Source: Azospirillum oleiclasticum
Lineage (GTDB): Bacteria > Pseudomonadota > Alphaproteobacteria > Azospirillales > Azospirillaceae
NCBI RefSeq assembly: GCF_013423485.1
Contig: NZ_JABFFR010000019.1
Location: forward strand, 124,001 to 188,000
Direction of reading: 5' to 3'
Length of the DNA stretch: 64,000 nt
Shown: positions 35,166 to 44,627 of the stretch, piece by piece
Layout of the letters: the number at the start of each line of letters is the position of its first letter
How positions within the stretch are numbered: position 1 is the stretch's first letter
Translations under genes and position numbers: made by a program
The notes under the pieces: model-generated
Database searches by the model: none
What the model saw: only the letters and a program-made list of their open reading frames with translations
Told to the model about the DNA's origin: nothing

Positions 35166-37357
35166 CCCTGCCCGCCACGGGTGAATCAGCCGGCGTTCCC
35201 GCCCCGCAAGCCGCCGCGCCGGCACCGGCGGCACCACGGCGCGTCGTGCCGCTGGCCTTCCTGGGTGCCGGGGGCTTCCTGGTGCTTGCCGCCGGCGGGC
35301 TGGCCGTCTGGCTGAAGGGGGGCGGCAGTGCCGACCCGCTGACTAGCTTCGCCATCCTGATGGTCATGGCCGTCGCGGCGGCGCTGGGCGGGCTGTGGCT
35401 GGTGGTGGACCGGCGGCTGCTGCGCGCCGGCGCCACGCTGGCAAGCGAGGCACGGGTGGTCGGTCACGGCAGCGGCGGCGCCCGCATCCCGGCGGAGCGC
35501 TACGGCGACATGGCGGCGGTGGCGCTCGCCGTCAACGACCTCGCCGAGAAGCTGGTGGCGGCGCGGCGCGACATCGACCGGACCGTCGCCCACCAGACCA
35601 CCGCGGTGGAGGAGCAGAAGACCCGCCTCGCCGCCATCCTGCGCGACCTGCACGAAGGCGTGCTGGTGTGCAACGCGCAGCATCAGATCCTGCTGTACAA
35701 CCAGACCGCCGTCGACCTGCTGCAACTGTCCGGCACGCTGGGGCTGGGCCGCAGCCTGCTGCATTTCCTGGCCGCCGAGCCGGTGATCCACACACTGGAG
35801 CGGCTGACGCTGCGCGTGCGCGAAGGGCGGCACCTGCACCACGAGCACGGCACCACCGCCCAGTTCATCGGCGGCACCAAGGACGGCGGCGTGCTGCTGG
35901 AAGGCCGCATGAGCGTCATCCTGCAGGAACCCGGCGGGACGGAGGAGGGGCCACCGGTCATCACCGGCTACGTCATCACGCTGGCCGACGCGACGCGCGA
36001 GCTGGCGGCGCTCGGCCAGCGCGACGCGCTGCTGCGCGAGGCGACGGAGAGCTTCCGCAGCCCGATCGCCAACCTGCGCGCGGTCGTCGAGACCATGGCC
36101 GATTCCCCCGACCTGGGGGCCGACGATCGGGCCGCCTTCGAAGCGGCGATGCTGGAGTCCTGCAACGCCCTGTCGGACAAGCTGGAACGCGTGGCCGGCG
36201 AGTACCGGAACATCATCACCGGCTCCTGGCCGATGAGCGACATCCATTCCGCCAACCTGATCAATCTGGTCCGCCACCGCGTCGGCAGCGGCCGCAGCTA
36301 CACGGTCACCCCCACCGGCCTGCCGCAATGGGTGCACGCCGACAGCTTCAGCGTCGTCGTGCTGCTCGATTACCTGATCGAATACGTGTACGCCCTGACC
36401 GCCATCGGCGCGTACGACCTCTCCGCCACGGCGGAGGGGCGCTGGGTCTATCTCGACATCGAGTGGCAGGGCCCGCCGGTGCCGAGCGGCATCGTCGACA
36501 GCTGGCTCGACCACCCGCTTCCCGACGCGCTGGGCGGCCTGACCGTGGGCGACGTGCTCCAGCACCACCGCAGCACCATGTGGAGCGAGGCGATCCGCGG
36601 TCGCGACGGTTTCGCCCGGCTGCGCGTGCCACTGCCGCCGGCGCTGTCCCCGCCCAGCGCCGGCAAGCACAAGGCGGCGGCTGCGGCGCGGCCGGAGTTC
36701 TTCGATTTCAACCTGCTCCACCAGCCGCTGGTGACCAGCGAGCTGGGCCGCACGCCGCTCGACCGGCTGCATTACGTGGTGTTCGACACCGAGACGACGG
36801 GCCTGGCGCCCTCGACCGGTGACGAGATCATCCAGATCGCCGCCGTGCGCATCGTCAACGGCCGCATCCTGACCGGGGAGACCTTCAGCACGCTGGTCAA
36901 CCCCGGCCGGTCGATCCCGGCGGAATCGGTGCGGTTCCACGGCCTGACCGACGCCATGGTGGCCGACGCTCCCGACATCCGGACCGTGCTGCCGCAGTTC
37001 CGCGCCTATGTCTCCGGCGCCGTCATCGTCGCCCACAACGCCGCCTTCGACCTGAAGTTCATCAAGATGAAGGAGCGGGCGGCGGGCGTGCGCTTCGACA
37101 CGCCGGTGCTCGACACCATGCTGCTGTCGCGCATGCTCCAGGGCGACGACGGCGACCACACGCTGGACGGCATCGCCCATCGGCTGGGGATCGAGGTGGT
37201 GGACCGGCACACCGCGCTCGGCGACAGCCTGGTCACCGCCGCCATCTTCCTGAAGATGATCGACATGCTGCGCGAGCGCGACGTGCGCACGCTGGACGAC
37301 GCCATCCGCGCCGCCAACATCATCGTCGAGCTGGCCCAGCGGGAGCGCGCCTTTTGA
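35162..37357 (+). CDS. membrane sensor-like protein fused to a DEDDh 3'-5' exonuclease
   Basis: This 731-residue protein has two membrane helices (about 32-52 and 60-82), a HAMP-like linker, a PAS-like domain (about 155-280), a histidine-kinase-like core and a C-terminal exonuclease domain (about 538-715). The exonuclease has DEDDh motifs FDTETTG (Asp542, Glu544), AHNAAFDLKF and HTALGDSLV, as in the DNA polymerase III epsilon subunit. In the kinase core the box reads ESFRSPIANLRA. Where HELRTPL would have its histidine there is glutamate, so autophosphorylation looks lost. It overlaps the next reading frame by 4 bases (TTGA). Confidence 0.88.
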   Translation: MTLPATGESAGVPAPQAAAPAPAAPRRVVPLAFLGAGGFLVLAAGGLAVWLKGGGSADPLTSFAILMVMAVAAALGGLWLVVDRRLLRAGATLASEARVVGHGSGGARIPAERYGDMAAVALAVNDLAEKLVAARRDIDRTVAHQTTAVEEQKTRLAAILRDLHEGVLVCNAQHQILLYNQTAVDLLQLSGTLGLGRSLLHFLAAEPVIHTLERLTLRVREGRHLHHEHGTTAQFIGGTKDGGVLLEGRMSVILQEPGGTEEGPPVITGYVITLADATRELAALGQRDALLREATESFRSPIANLRAVVETMADSPDLGADDRAAFEAAMLESCNALSDKLERVAGEYRNIITGSWPMSDIHSANLINLVRHRVGSGRSYTVTPTGLPQWVHADSFSVVVLLDYLIEYVYALTAIGAYDLSATAEGRWVYLDIEWQGPPVPSGIVDSWLDHPLPDALGGLTVGDVLQHHRSTMWSEAIRGRDGFARLRVPLPPALSPPSAGKHKAAAAARPEFFDFNLLHQPLVTSELGRTPLDRLHYVVFDTETTGLAPSTGDEIIQIAAVRIVNGRILTGETFSTLVNPGRSIPAESVRFHGLTDAMVADAPDIRTVLPQFRAYVSGAVIVAHNAAFDLKFIKMKERAAGVRFDTPVLDTMLLSRMLQGDDGDHTLDGIAHRLGIEVVDRHTALGDSLVTAAIFLKMIDMLRERDVRTLDDAIRAANIIVELAQRERAF

Positions 37358-37596
37358 GCCCGCCCCCGGCGGGCCGACCGTCCCCCGGCCCGCGCGGCGC
37401 ACGCCCGGGGACGGACCGGCTCGCCGCCCTGTTCCTCGCCGCCGCGGTGGCCTTCAACCCACCGCTGCTGCGCGTCTTCGGCGCCGGCGACACGGTATTC
37501 GGGCTGCCGCTGCTGTACCTGTACGTGTTCGCCGTCTGGCTCGGGGTGATCGGGCTGCTGGCGGTGCATGTGGAGCGGCGCGGAACCGGGGGGTGA
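37354..37596 (+). CDS. small two-helix membrane protein upstream of the CbrA-like kinase
   Basis: This 80-residue protein has a proline-rich N-terminus and two hydrophobic helices (RLAALFLAAAVAFNPPLL and VFGLPLLYLYVFAVWLGVIG). Its start is TTG overlapping the stop of the exonuclease fusion, and it ends 4 bases before the CbrA-like gene. Tiny membrane proteins in this position precede CbrA in pseudomonads (CrbX) and SLC5 symporters in many bacteria (DUF3311-like). It may assist the transporter module, but that is inferred from position. Confidence 0.75.
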   Translation: MSPPPAGRPSPGPRGARPGTDRLAALFLAAAVAFNPPLLRVFGAGDTVFGLPLLYLYVFAVWLGVIGLLAVHVERRGTGG

Positions 37597-37600
37597 CGCC

Positions 37601-40348
37601 ATGCCCTGGCCGCTGATCGTCGCCGCCAGCCTCGCCTATCTGCTCGGTCTCTTCGCCATCGCCTATTGGGCCGACCGGCGGGCGGATGCGGGACGCAGCG
37701 TGATCGCGTCGCCGTACGTGTACGCGCTGTCGCTGGGCGTGTTCTGCACGACCTGGACCTTCTACGGCTCGGTGGGGCGTGCGGCGTCGCTGGGCATCGG
37801 CTTCCTGCCGATCTATCTCGGCCCCACCCTGCTGATGATCCTGGGGCCGCTGGTGCTGCGCCGGGTGCTGCGGGCGGCCAAGGAGCAGCGCAGCACATCC
37901 ATCGCCGACTTCATGGCCAGCCGCTACGGTCGCAGCCAGGGGCTGGGCGGGCTGGTGGCGCTGACCGCGGTGGTCGGCGTCACCCCCTACATCGCGTTGC
38001 AGCTCAAGGCGGTATCGGTCAGCTTCGCGGTGCTGTCGGGGGCCGACCCGTCGGGCCGCGCGGGCGGGCTGGGCCTGCCCTTCGTGCTCGACAACGCCTT
38101 CTACGTGGCGGTGGTCATGGCCGCCTTCGCCATCATCTTCGGCACCCGCCACATCGACGCCGCCGAGCATCACGAGGGCATGGTCGCCGCCGTCGCCTTC
38201 GAATCGGTGGTCAAGCTGGTGGCCTTCCTGGCGGTCGGCACCTTCGTGGTGTGGTGGCAGTTCGCCGGCCCGCAGGACCTGTTCGGCCGCGCCGAGGCCC
38301 ACCCGGAGATCCGGGCGCTCTACACCGCGGCCCCGGCCTTGGGCGACGGGGGCTGGGTGACCACCACCCTGCTCGCCATGGCCGCCGTGCTGTGCCTGCC
38401 CCGGCAGTTCCAGGTGATGGTGGTCGAGACGGTGAACGAGCGGCACCTGGACCGCGCGCTGTGGCTGTTCCCGCTCTATCTGCTGCTGATCAATCTGTTC
38501 GTGCTGCCGGTGGCGGTGGCGGGTCTGCTGCTGTTTCCCGGCCGCGTGGTGGACCCCGACGTGTTCGTGGTGGCGCTGCCGCTGCACGGCGGGGCGGAGT
38601 GGCTGGCGCTGCTGGCCTTCCTGGGCGGGCTGTCGGCGGCCACCGGCATGATCATCGTGGAGGCCATCGCGCTGTCCACCATGGTGTGCAACGACCTCGT
38701 CATGCCGCTGCTGCTCAGGCTGCGTCATCGCAGCATCGAGAGCCGGGCCGACCTGTCGCCGCTGCTGCTGCTGATCCGCCGCGTCGCCATCGTGGCGATC
38801 CTGGCGCTGGGCTACGTCTATTACCGGGTGGCGGGATCGGCCTACGCGCTGGTCGCCATCGGGCTGATCTCCTTCGCCGCGGTGGCGCAGTTCGCGCCGG
38901 CCCTGGTGGGCGGCGTGCTGTGGTCCGGTGCCACGCGGCGCGGCGCGCTGGCGGGGTTGAGCGCCGGCATCCTCACCTGGGCCTACACGCTGCTGCTGCC
39001 CTCCTTCGCGCGGTCGGGCTGGCTGCCGGCGGCCTTCATCGAGCGGGGGCCGTGGGGGGTGGAGCTGCTGCGCCCCTACGCCCTGTTCGGGCTGGACGGG
39101 CTGGACCCGCTGACCCACTCGCTGTTCTGGAGCCTGCTCGCCAACATCGGGCTGTACATGGTGGTGTCGATCCTAGACCGGCCGCCGCTGGGCGAGCGGA
39201 CGCAGGCCACCGCTTTCGTGGAAGGGCTGAGCCCGGCCGACCCGGCGGCCGCGGCCGGGGAATGGCGGGGCCGCGCCACGGTCGGTGACCTGCGGCGGAT
39301 CGTCGCGCGCTTCCTCGGCCCCGCCCGCGCCGACGCCGCCTTCGCGCAGTTCGCGGCTGGCCGTGGGCAGCCGCTGGAACCGGAGCGACGGGCGGGGGCG
39401 GAGCTGGTGCGCTTCGCCGAGCGGCTGCTGGCCGGTGCCATCGGTGCCGCGTCCGCCCGGGTGGCGCTGGCGTCCGCGGTGAAGGGGGCGGAGGTCGGGC
39501 TGCCCGAGCTGATGCGCATGCTGGACGAGACCAGCCACGTCATCGAGTACAGCCGCCAGCTCGAACACAAGACGGCTGAGCTGGAGCGCACCAGCACCGC
39601 GCTGCGCGCCGCCAACGAGCGGCTGAAGGAGCTCGACCGGCTGAAGGACGAGTTCCTGTCCACCGTCACCCACGAGCTGCGCACGCCGCTGACCTCCATC
39701 CGTGCGCTGACCGAGATCCTGTACGACAACCCCGACATCGAGGCCGAACAGCGGCAGGAGTTCCTGGGCCTCGTCATCAAGGAGAGCGAGCGGCTGACCC
39801 GCCTGATCAACCAGGTGCTCGACATGGCGAAGATCGAGGCGGGGGAGATCGACTGGCAGGTCGGCCCCATGGACCCCGCCGCCGCGGTGGAGCAGGCGGC
39901 GGCGGCCACCAGCCAGCTTTTCCGCGACAAGGGCATCCATCTGGACGTCCGCATCCCGCCCGCCCTGCCGCCGGTGCTGGGCGACTACGACCGTCTCGTG
40001 CAGGTGGTGGTCAACCTGCTGTCCAACGCCGCCAAGTTCACCCCCGGCGGCGGCACCGTGACCGTGGCGGTGGAGCCGGCGGACGGCCTTGTCCGCGTGA
40101 CCGTCACCGACAGCGGCCCTGGCATCGCCCCCGAACACCACGCCGCCATCTTCGACCGCTTCCGCCAGGTCGGCGACCCGATGACCGACAAGCCCCAGGG
40201 CACGGGGCTGGGCCTCGCCATCAGCAAGCGCATCGTCGAGCATCTGGGCGGCACCATCGGGGTGGAGAGCGAGCCGGGGCGGGGGGCGCGGTTTGCTTTC
40301 ACCGTGCCGGTGGCGGGGCATGCCAACCCGCCGGCGCCGCACGTCTGA
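37601..40348 (+). CDS. SLC5-type transporter fused to a histidine kinase (CbrA-like)
   Basis: This 915-residue protein has a sodium/solute symporter domain of 12-14 helices (residues 1-530), a STAC-like linker, a coiled coil (HKTAELERTSTALRAANERL), a HisKA domain with phospho-acceptor His691 in STVTHELRTPLTSIR and an ATPase domain (NLLSNAAKF, DSGPGIAP, GTGLGLAIS). Homologues such as CbrA of Pseudomonas sense or import an amino acid (histidine) and control carbon/nitrogen use. Its likely partner is the receiver at the operon start (34773), and no NtrC-like CbrB gene is adjacent. Confidence 0.92.
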   Translation: MPWPLIVAASLAYLLGLFAIAYWADRRADAGRSVIASPYVYALSLGVFCTTWTFYGSVGRAASLGIGFLPIYLGPTLLMILGPLVLRRVLRAAKEQRSTSIADFMASRYGRSQGLGGLVALTAVVGVTPYIALQLKAVSVSFAVLSGADPSGRAGGLGLPFVLDNAFYVAVVMAAFAIIFGTRHIDAAEHHEGMVAAVAFESVVKLVAFLAVGTFVVWWQFAGPQDLFGRAEAHPEIRALYTAAPALGDGGWVTTTLLAMAAVLCLPRQFQVMVVETVNERHLDRALWLFPLYLLLINLFVLPVAVAGLLLFPGRVVDPDVFVVALPLHGGAEWLALLAFLGGLSAATGMIIVEAIALSTMVCNDLVMPLLLRLRHRSIESRADLSPLLLLIRRVAIVAILALGYVYYRVAGSAYALVAIGLISFAAVAQFAPALVGGVLWSGATRRGALAGLSAGILTWAYTLLLPSFARSGWLPAAFIERGPWGVELLRPYALFGLDGLDPLTHSLFWSLLANIGLYMVVSILDRPPLGERTQATAFVEGLSPADPAAAAGEWRGRATVGDLRRIVARFLGPARADAAFAQFAAGRGQPLEPERRAGAELVRFAERLLAGAIGAASARVALASAVKGAEVGLPELMRMLDETSHVIEYSRQLEHKTAELERTSTALRAANERLKELDRLKDEFLSTVTHELRTPLTSIRALTEILYDNPDIEAEQRQEFLGLVIKESERLTRLINQVLDMAKIEAGEIDWQVGPMDPAAAVEQAAAATSQLFRDKGIHLDVRIPPALPPVLGDYDRLVQVVVNLLSNAAKFTPGGGTVTVAVEPADGLVRVTVTDSGPGIAPEHHAAIFDRFRQVGDPMTDKPQGTGLGLAISKRIVEHLGGTIGVESEPGRGARFAFTVPVAGHANPPAPHV

Positions 40349-40462
40349 CGCCGGGTCTGCGCGAAGCGCTTGACCCCACCTGCGGCCGGGCGCGCGTCTG
40401 TTCGGGTCGGATCGGCAACACCGACATCCGTCACCGGCGCCGCTGCTAAGGAGCATCCGTCG

Positions 40463-40897
40463 ATGCCTGACGATCTCTATGACCGCGACTTCTACGCCTG
40501 GGCCAACCGGCAGGCGGCTTTGCTGCGCGCCGGCGATCTGTCCGCGGCCGACATCGACCACATCGCCGAGGAGATCGAGAGCATGGGGCGCAGCGAGAAG
40601 CGGGAACTGGTCAACCGCTTGGCGATCCTGCTGCTCCATATGCTCAAATGGCAATTCCAGCCTGGGCTGCGAGGCAACAGCTGGCGGCTCGGCATCAAGG
40701 AGCAACGTTACCGGCTGGCCGACCATCTCGCCGACAACCCCAGTTTGAAGGCGCGCCTGCCGAACGCCATCGCCGATGCCTACCGGCTGGCCCTGGTCGA
40801 GGCGGAGCGGGAGGCCGGACTGCCGGAGGAGACCTTTCCCGAAAGTTGCCTCTGGCCCGTCGAAAAGTTGCTGGAGCAGGGGTTCCTTCCCGACTGA
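40463..40897 (+). CDS. DUF29 family protein
   Basis: This 144-residue protein matches the DUF29 pattern: DLYDRDFYAWANRQAALLRAG, ADIDHIAEEIESMGRSEKREL, LLLHMLKWQFQP and a C-terminal PESCLWPVEKLL. DUF29 proteins are small helical proteins of unknown function, frequent in cyanobacteria and Rhodospirillales and sometimes linked to mobile regions. The ATG follows AAGGAG. It stands alone between the CbrA-like operon and the chemosensory cluster. Confidence 0.88.
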   Translation: MPDDLYDRDFYAWANRQAALLRAGDLSAADIDHIAEEIESMGRSEKRELVNRLAILLLHMLKWQFQPGLRGNSWRLGIKEQRYRLADHLADNPSLKARLPNAIADAYRLALVEAEREAGLPEETFPESCLWPVEKLLEQGFLPD

Positions 40898-41013
40898 GGG
40901 TTGACGCACCCGCCCCGCTCCCCTCCTTAACGTTTCCTTATCCGCAACTCCGGCATCGTCCGGTCATAGGTCGGAAGGCCCGCGCGACGGTCCGTTCGGG
41001 GGAGTGCGTTGCT

Positions 41014-41325
41014 GTGTCGCTGATCAAGTGGAGTGAAGAGGGCGGGCAGGTCCGGCTGGGGTTGCCGGGGGACCTCGACCTGCCCATGGCGCAGCCTCTG
41101 CTGGACAGCTTGCGGCACGCGCTCTCCGCGGGCGGCGATGTCGCGGTCCTGGCCGAGGGGGTGGAGCGGGTCAGCACGGCGTCGGTCCAGGCGCTGCTGG
41201 TGGCGTCCCGCGCCGCCGCCGAGGCCGGGGTCCGCTTCGTCATCCTGCGGCCGTCCGAGGTGCTGGTGGAGACCTGCGACGATCTGGGTCTCGCCAGCTG
41301 GCTGAATCGTTGGAGTCAATCGTGA
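41014..41325 (+). CDS. STAS-domain protein at the head of the chemosensory operon
   Basis: This 103-residue single STAS domain is like anti-sigma factor antagonists. The helix-start loop reads ERVSTASVQALLVAS, so a serine/threonine is present where SpoIIAA is phosphorylated, though the Asp of the usual DSSG motif is replaced. The start is GTG with GGGGGAG upstream, and the stop overlaps the cheY start (GTGA). Small STAS proteins precede cheY-cheA in several rhizobial and Azospirillum chemosensory operons. Its target is unknown. Confidence 0.85.
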   Translation: MSLIKWSEEGGQVRLGLPGDLDLPMAQPLLDSLRHALSAGGDVAVLAEGVERVSTASVQALLVASRAAAEAGVRFVILRPSEVLVETCDDLGLASWLNRWSQS

Positions 41326-41687
41326 AGAAGAAGGTCCTGACGGTCGACGACTCGCGCACCATGCGTGAAATGGTCGCCTTCACGCTGAAAAGCGCCGGTT
41401 ACGACGTGCTGGAGGCGTCGGACGGGCAGCAGGCCCTGGGGCTGATCGGCACCAACCAGGTCGATCTGGTAATCGCCGACCTGAACATGCCGGTGATGGA
41501 CGGGCTGACGCTGATCCGCCGGCTGCGCGCCATGCCGGCCCACCGGTCGCTGCCGATCCTGATGCTGACCACCGAGGCCGACGACAGGAAGAAGCAGGAG
41601 GGGCGCACCGCCGGGGCCACCGGCTGGATCGTCAAGCCCTTCAACCCGGAGAAGCTGGTCTCCGTCGTCCAGAAGGTCTGCGGCTGA
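41322..41687 (+). CDS. cheY: CheY-type response regulator
   Basis: This 121-residue receiver has VDDSRTMREM, phospho-acceptor Asp53 in LVIADLNMP, Thr in MLTTEA and Lys in IVKPFN. GTG at 41322 was chosen because GGAG lies 7 bases upstream and it overlaps the STAS stop. A TTG 12 bases earlier is open. It should be phosphorylated by the neighbouring CheA. Whether it acts on a flagellar motor or on the partner-switching module downstream is not decided by sequence. Confidence 0.93.
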   Translation: MKKKVLTVDDSRTMREMVAFTLKSAGYDVLEASDGQQALGLIGTNQVDLVIADLNMPVMDGLTLIRRLRAMPAHRSLPILMLTTEADDRKKQEGRTAGATGWIVKPFNPEKLVSVVQKVCG

Positions 41688-41736
41688 TCCGCGCGCCGGC
41701 ACCGCCGACCACCCCACCCCGCCAGGACGTCCGCCC

Positions 41737-43992
41737 GTGGAAGACCTCAGCCGCTTCAAGCAGACCTATTTCGACGAGAGCGCCGAACTGCTGGCGGTGG
41801 CCGAGGCCGGGCTGCTGCGCCTGACCCCCGGCACGGCGGACGCCGACGAGGTGAACGCCATCTTCCGCGCCGTCCACTCCATCAAGGGCGGCGGCGGCGC
41901 CTTCGGTTTCACCGACCTCGTGGCCTTCGCGCACGAGTTCGAGACGGTGATGGACCTCGTCCGCAACGACGCCATCCCGATCACCACCGAACTGGTGGAC
42001 ACGCTGATCCGCGCCAACGACGTGCTGGGCACCATGCTCGGCTACGCCCGCGACGAGGCGCCGGTGCCGCCGGGCACCGGGGACGCGGTGGCCGACGCGT
42101 TGCGCCGGCACCAGTCCGCGCCGCCGCCCGCAACGGACGCGGGGCCGCCGCACAACGACCTCGACGCCGCCTTCGCCGCCGCCCACGCCGCGGAAACCAC
42201 CCACCCGGACGACGAGGACGACGAGGCCGGCATCTTCGGCGACGCCATGGCCGCGATCCTCGACGCCCGCAATCCGTCGGCGGCTGCCGCCGGCCGGCAG
42301 CGCTGGACGGTGGTGTTCCGCCCGCGCCCCGACCTGTTGCTGTCCGGCAACGAGCCCGCCTTCATGCTGCGCGCCCTGCGCCGGCTGGGCGAGGCGGAGG
42401 TGGAGTGCCACCTGGACCGGCTGCCGGGGCTGGCCGAGCTGGATGCGGAGCAGCTCCACCTGTCCTGGACGATCACCCTGCTGACCGGGCCGTCGGTGGA
42501 CCGCGAGCGCATCGCCGACGTGTTCGAATTCGTCGCCGACGAGTGCGACGTGACCATCACCGCCGACGCCCCGCCGCCAGCGGTGCCGGATGCCGCGGCG
42601 CCGCTTCCGGATGCCTTGCGGTCGCCGTCCGGTCCGTCCGTCCCCGCCGCCGCGGCACCGCCGCCGCCGCCCGCGACCCCCGAACCGGCGTCGCGGCCCG
42701 CGGACCCCGCGGCCCCGCGCGCCAAACCGGCCGAGAACGGGGCCGCGCAGCACGCCGGGCTGACCAGCCACACCATCCGCGTCGACCTTGACAAGATCGA
42801 CCGGCTCGTCAACATGGTCGGCGAGATGGTGATCACCCAGGCGATGATCGCCGAGCATGTCCGCGAGCTGCCGCCGGGCGAGTTCCAGGAGCTGCTGGAG
42901 GGGCTGGAGCAGCTTGCCCAGCACACGCGCGAGCTGCGCGAGAGCGTGATGTCCATCCGCGCCCAGCCGGTGTCCAGCGTCTTCTCCCGCATGCCGCGGC
43001 TGGTGCGCGAGCTGGCGGGCGGGCTCGGCAAGGAGGTGCAGCTCGTCACCTCGGGTGAGACGACGGAGGTGGACAAGACCGTCGTCGAGAACCTCGTCGA
43101 CCCGCTCACCCACATGATCCGCAACTCCATCGACCACGGGCTGGAGACGCCGGAGGAGCGGGAGGCGGCGGGCAAGCCGCGCACCGGCACCGTCACCCTG
43201 TCGGCCCAGCACCGCTCCGGCCGCATCGTCATCGAAGTGGCCGACGACGGGCGCGGCATCAACCGCGGCCGGGTGCTGGCCAAGGCGGTCGAGAAGGGCC
43301 TCGTGCAGCCCGGCGCCAGCCTGTCGGACGAGGAGATCGACCACCTGATCTTCCTGCCCGGCTTCTCCACCGCGGAGAAGGTGTCGAACGTGTCCGGCCG
43401 CGGCGTCGGCATGGATGTGGTGCGCCGCAACATCACCTCGCTGGGCGGGCGCATCGGCGTCTATTCCTCACCGGGCGAGGGCTCGCGCTTCGTGCTCTCG
43501 CTGCCGCTGACTCTGGCGGTGCTGGACGGCATGGTCATCTCGGTCGGCGAGGAGCGCTTCGTGCTGCCGCTGACCAACATCGTGGAGAGCCTGCGGCCCA
43601 AACCGTCCGACCTGCACGGGCTGGTCAACCGCTGCGACGTGATGATGGCGCGCGGGGAGTATGTGCGCCTCGTCCACCTGAACCGGCTGTTCGGCATCCC
43701 CGGCGCCACCGAGGACGCGACCCGCGCTCTGGTCGTGCTCGTGGAGACCGAGGAGGGAGCACGGCTGGGGCTGGTGGTGGACGAGGTGCTGGGCCAGCAG
43801 CAGGTCGTCATCAAGAGCCTGGAAGCCAACTTCCGCCGGCTGGACGGCGTGGCCGCCGCCACCATTCTGGGCGACGGCCGGGTGGCGCTGATCCTCGATG
43901 TCGCCGGCCTGCGCGACATGAGCCGCCAGGGCGGCAGCGCCCCGCCGCGGGCCGCCGCCGCCCTTCCCGCACCCGAACCCGCAGCCGTTTGA
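41737..43992 (+). CDS. cheA: chemotaxis histidine kinase CheA
   Basis: This 751-residue protein has the classic order P1 phosphotransfer domain with His47 in AVHSIKGGGGAFGF, a central P2-like domain (about 185-275), a proline-alanine linker, a P3 dimerisation helix pair (TIRVDLDKIDRLVNMVGEM), a P4 ATPase (DPLTHMIRNSIDHGLE, DDGRGIN, GRGVGMDVV) and a P5 CheW-like C-terminus. The start is GTG. It should phosphorylate the CheY and CheB encoded here and possibly the receiver-PP2C proteins at 49800 and 51037. Confidence 0.96.
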   Translation: MEDLSRFKQTYFDESAELLAVAEAGLLRLTPGTADADEVNAIFRAVHSIKGGGGAFGFTDLVAFAHEFETVMDLVRNDAIPITTELVDTLIRANDVLGTMLGYARDEAPVPPGTGDAVADALRRHQSAPPPATDAGPPHNDLDAAFAAAHAAETTHPDDEDDEAGIFGDAMAAILDARNPSAAAAGRQRWTVVFRPRPDLLLSGNEPAFMLRALRRLGEAEVECHLDRLPGLAELDAEQLHLSWTITLLTGPSVDRERIADVFEFVADECDVTITADAPPPAVPDAAAPLPDALRSPSGPSVPAAAAPPPPPATPEPASRPADPAAPRAKPAENGAAQHAGLTSHTIRVDLDKIDRLVNMVGEMVITQAMIAEHVRELPPGEFQELLEGLEQLAQHTRELRESVMSIRAQPVSSVFSRMPRLVRELAGGLGKEVQLVTSGETTEVDKTVVENLVDPLTHMIRNSIDHGLETPEEREAAGKPRTGTVTLSAQHRSGRIVIEVADDGRGINRGRVLAKAVEKGLVQPGASLSDEEIDHLIFLPGFSTAEKVSNVSGRGVGMDVVRRNITSLGGRIGVYSSPGEGSRFVLSLPLTLAVLDGMVISVGEERFVLPLTNIVESLRPKPSDLHGLVNRCDVMMARGEYVRLVHLNRLFGIPGATEDATRALVVLVETEEGARLGLVVDEVLGQQQVVIKSLEANFRRLDGVAAATILGDGRVALILDVAGLRDMSRQGGSAPPRAAAALPAPEPAAV

Positions 43993-44003
43993 GGGCACGA
44001 CCG

Positions 44004-44564
44004 ATGCACAGCTCCACCGCTCTCTCCAATATCGGCTCCACCGGCGGCTCCACTGGTGGTGCCGCCATCGGCGCTGCCAACGCGCACGAGGATCAGTACG
44101 TCACCTTCACCGTCGGCACCGAGGAATACGGCGTCAACATCCTGGCCGTGCGCGAGATCCGCGGCTGGACTCCGGAAAGCCGGCTGCCGAACCTGCCCGA
44201 CTATGTGCGCGGGGTGATCAACCTGCGTGGCATCATCATTCCCATTTTCGACCTGCGCGCCCGCTTCGGCGGTGGCGCCACCGAGGTGACCAAACGTCAC
44301 GTCGTGGTAGTGATCCAGGTGGGTGAGCGCACACGCGGCATCCTGGTGGACGCCATCTCCGACATCCTCGCCATCTCCCAGGACGCCATCCGGCCGCCGC
44401 CCGACCTCGACACCGGGCTGGTGGACACCGAATACCTCTCCGGCCTCTACACGGTGGACAACCGTATGGTCACTCTGCTGGACGTGCAGCGACTCTTTGC
44501 GGTCGAGGCCAGCGAGGAGGATGCGACGCAGAAGGCACTTCCCGCCCCGGATCGACTTTCCTAG
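44004..44564 (+). CDS. cheW: chemotaxis coupling protein CheW
   Basis: This 186-residue CheW fold (VTFTVGTEEYGVNILAVREI, YVRGVINLRGIIIPIFDLRARF) has a 30-residue glycine-serine-rich N-terminal extension and a short C-terminal tail. It couples chemoreceptors to CheA. It lies 11 bases after cheA. After its stop a 63-base gap with AT-rich sequence (about 44585-44610) may hold an internal promoter before the chemoreceptor relic and cheR. Confidence 0.94.
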   Translation: MHSSTALSNIGSTGGSTGGAAIGAANAHEDQYVTFTVGTEEYGVNILAVREIRGWTPESRLPNLPDYVRGVINLRGIIIPIFDLRARFGGGATEVTKRHVVVVIQVGERTRGILVDAISDILAISQDAIRPPPDLDTGLVDTEYLSGLYTVDNRMVTLLDVQRLFAVEASEEDATQKALPAPDRLS

Positions 44565-44627
44565 GTTGCATCGCCCGCGTCCTCATACATAAAAAGATAT
44601 AGGCTGTGTGATCGGGACGGGGCGGCC

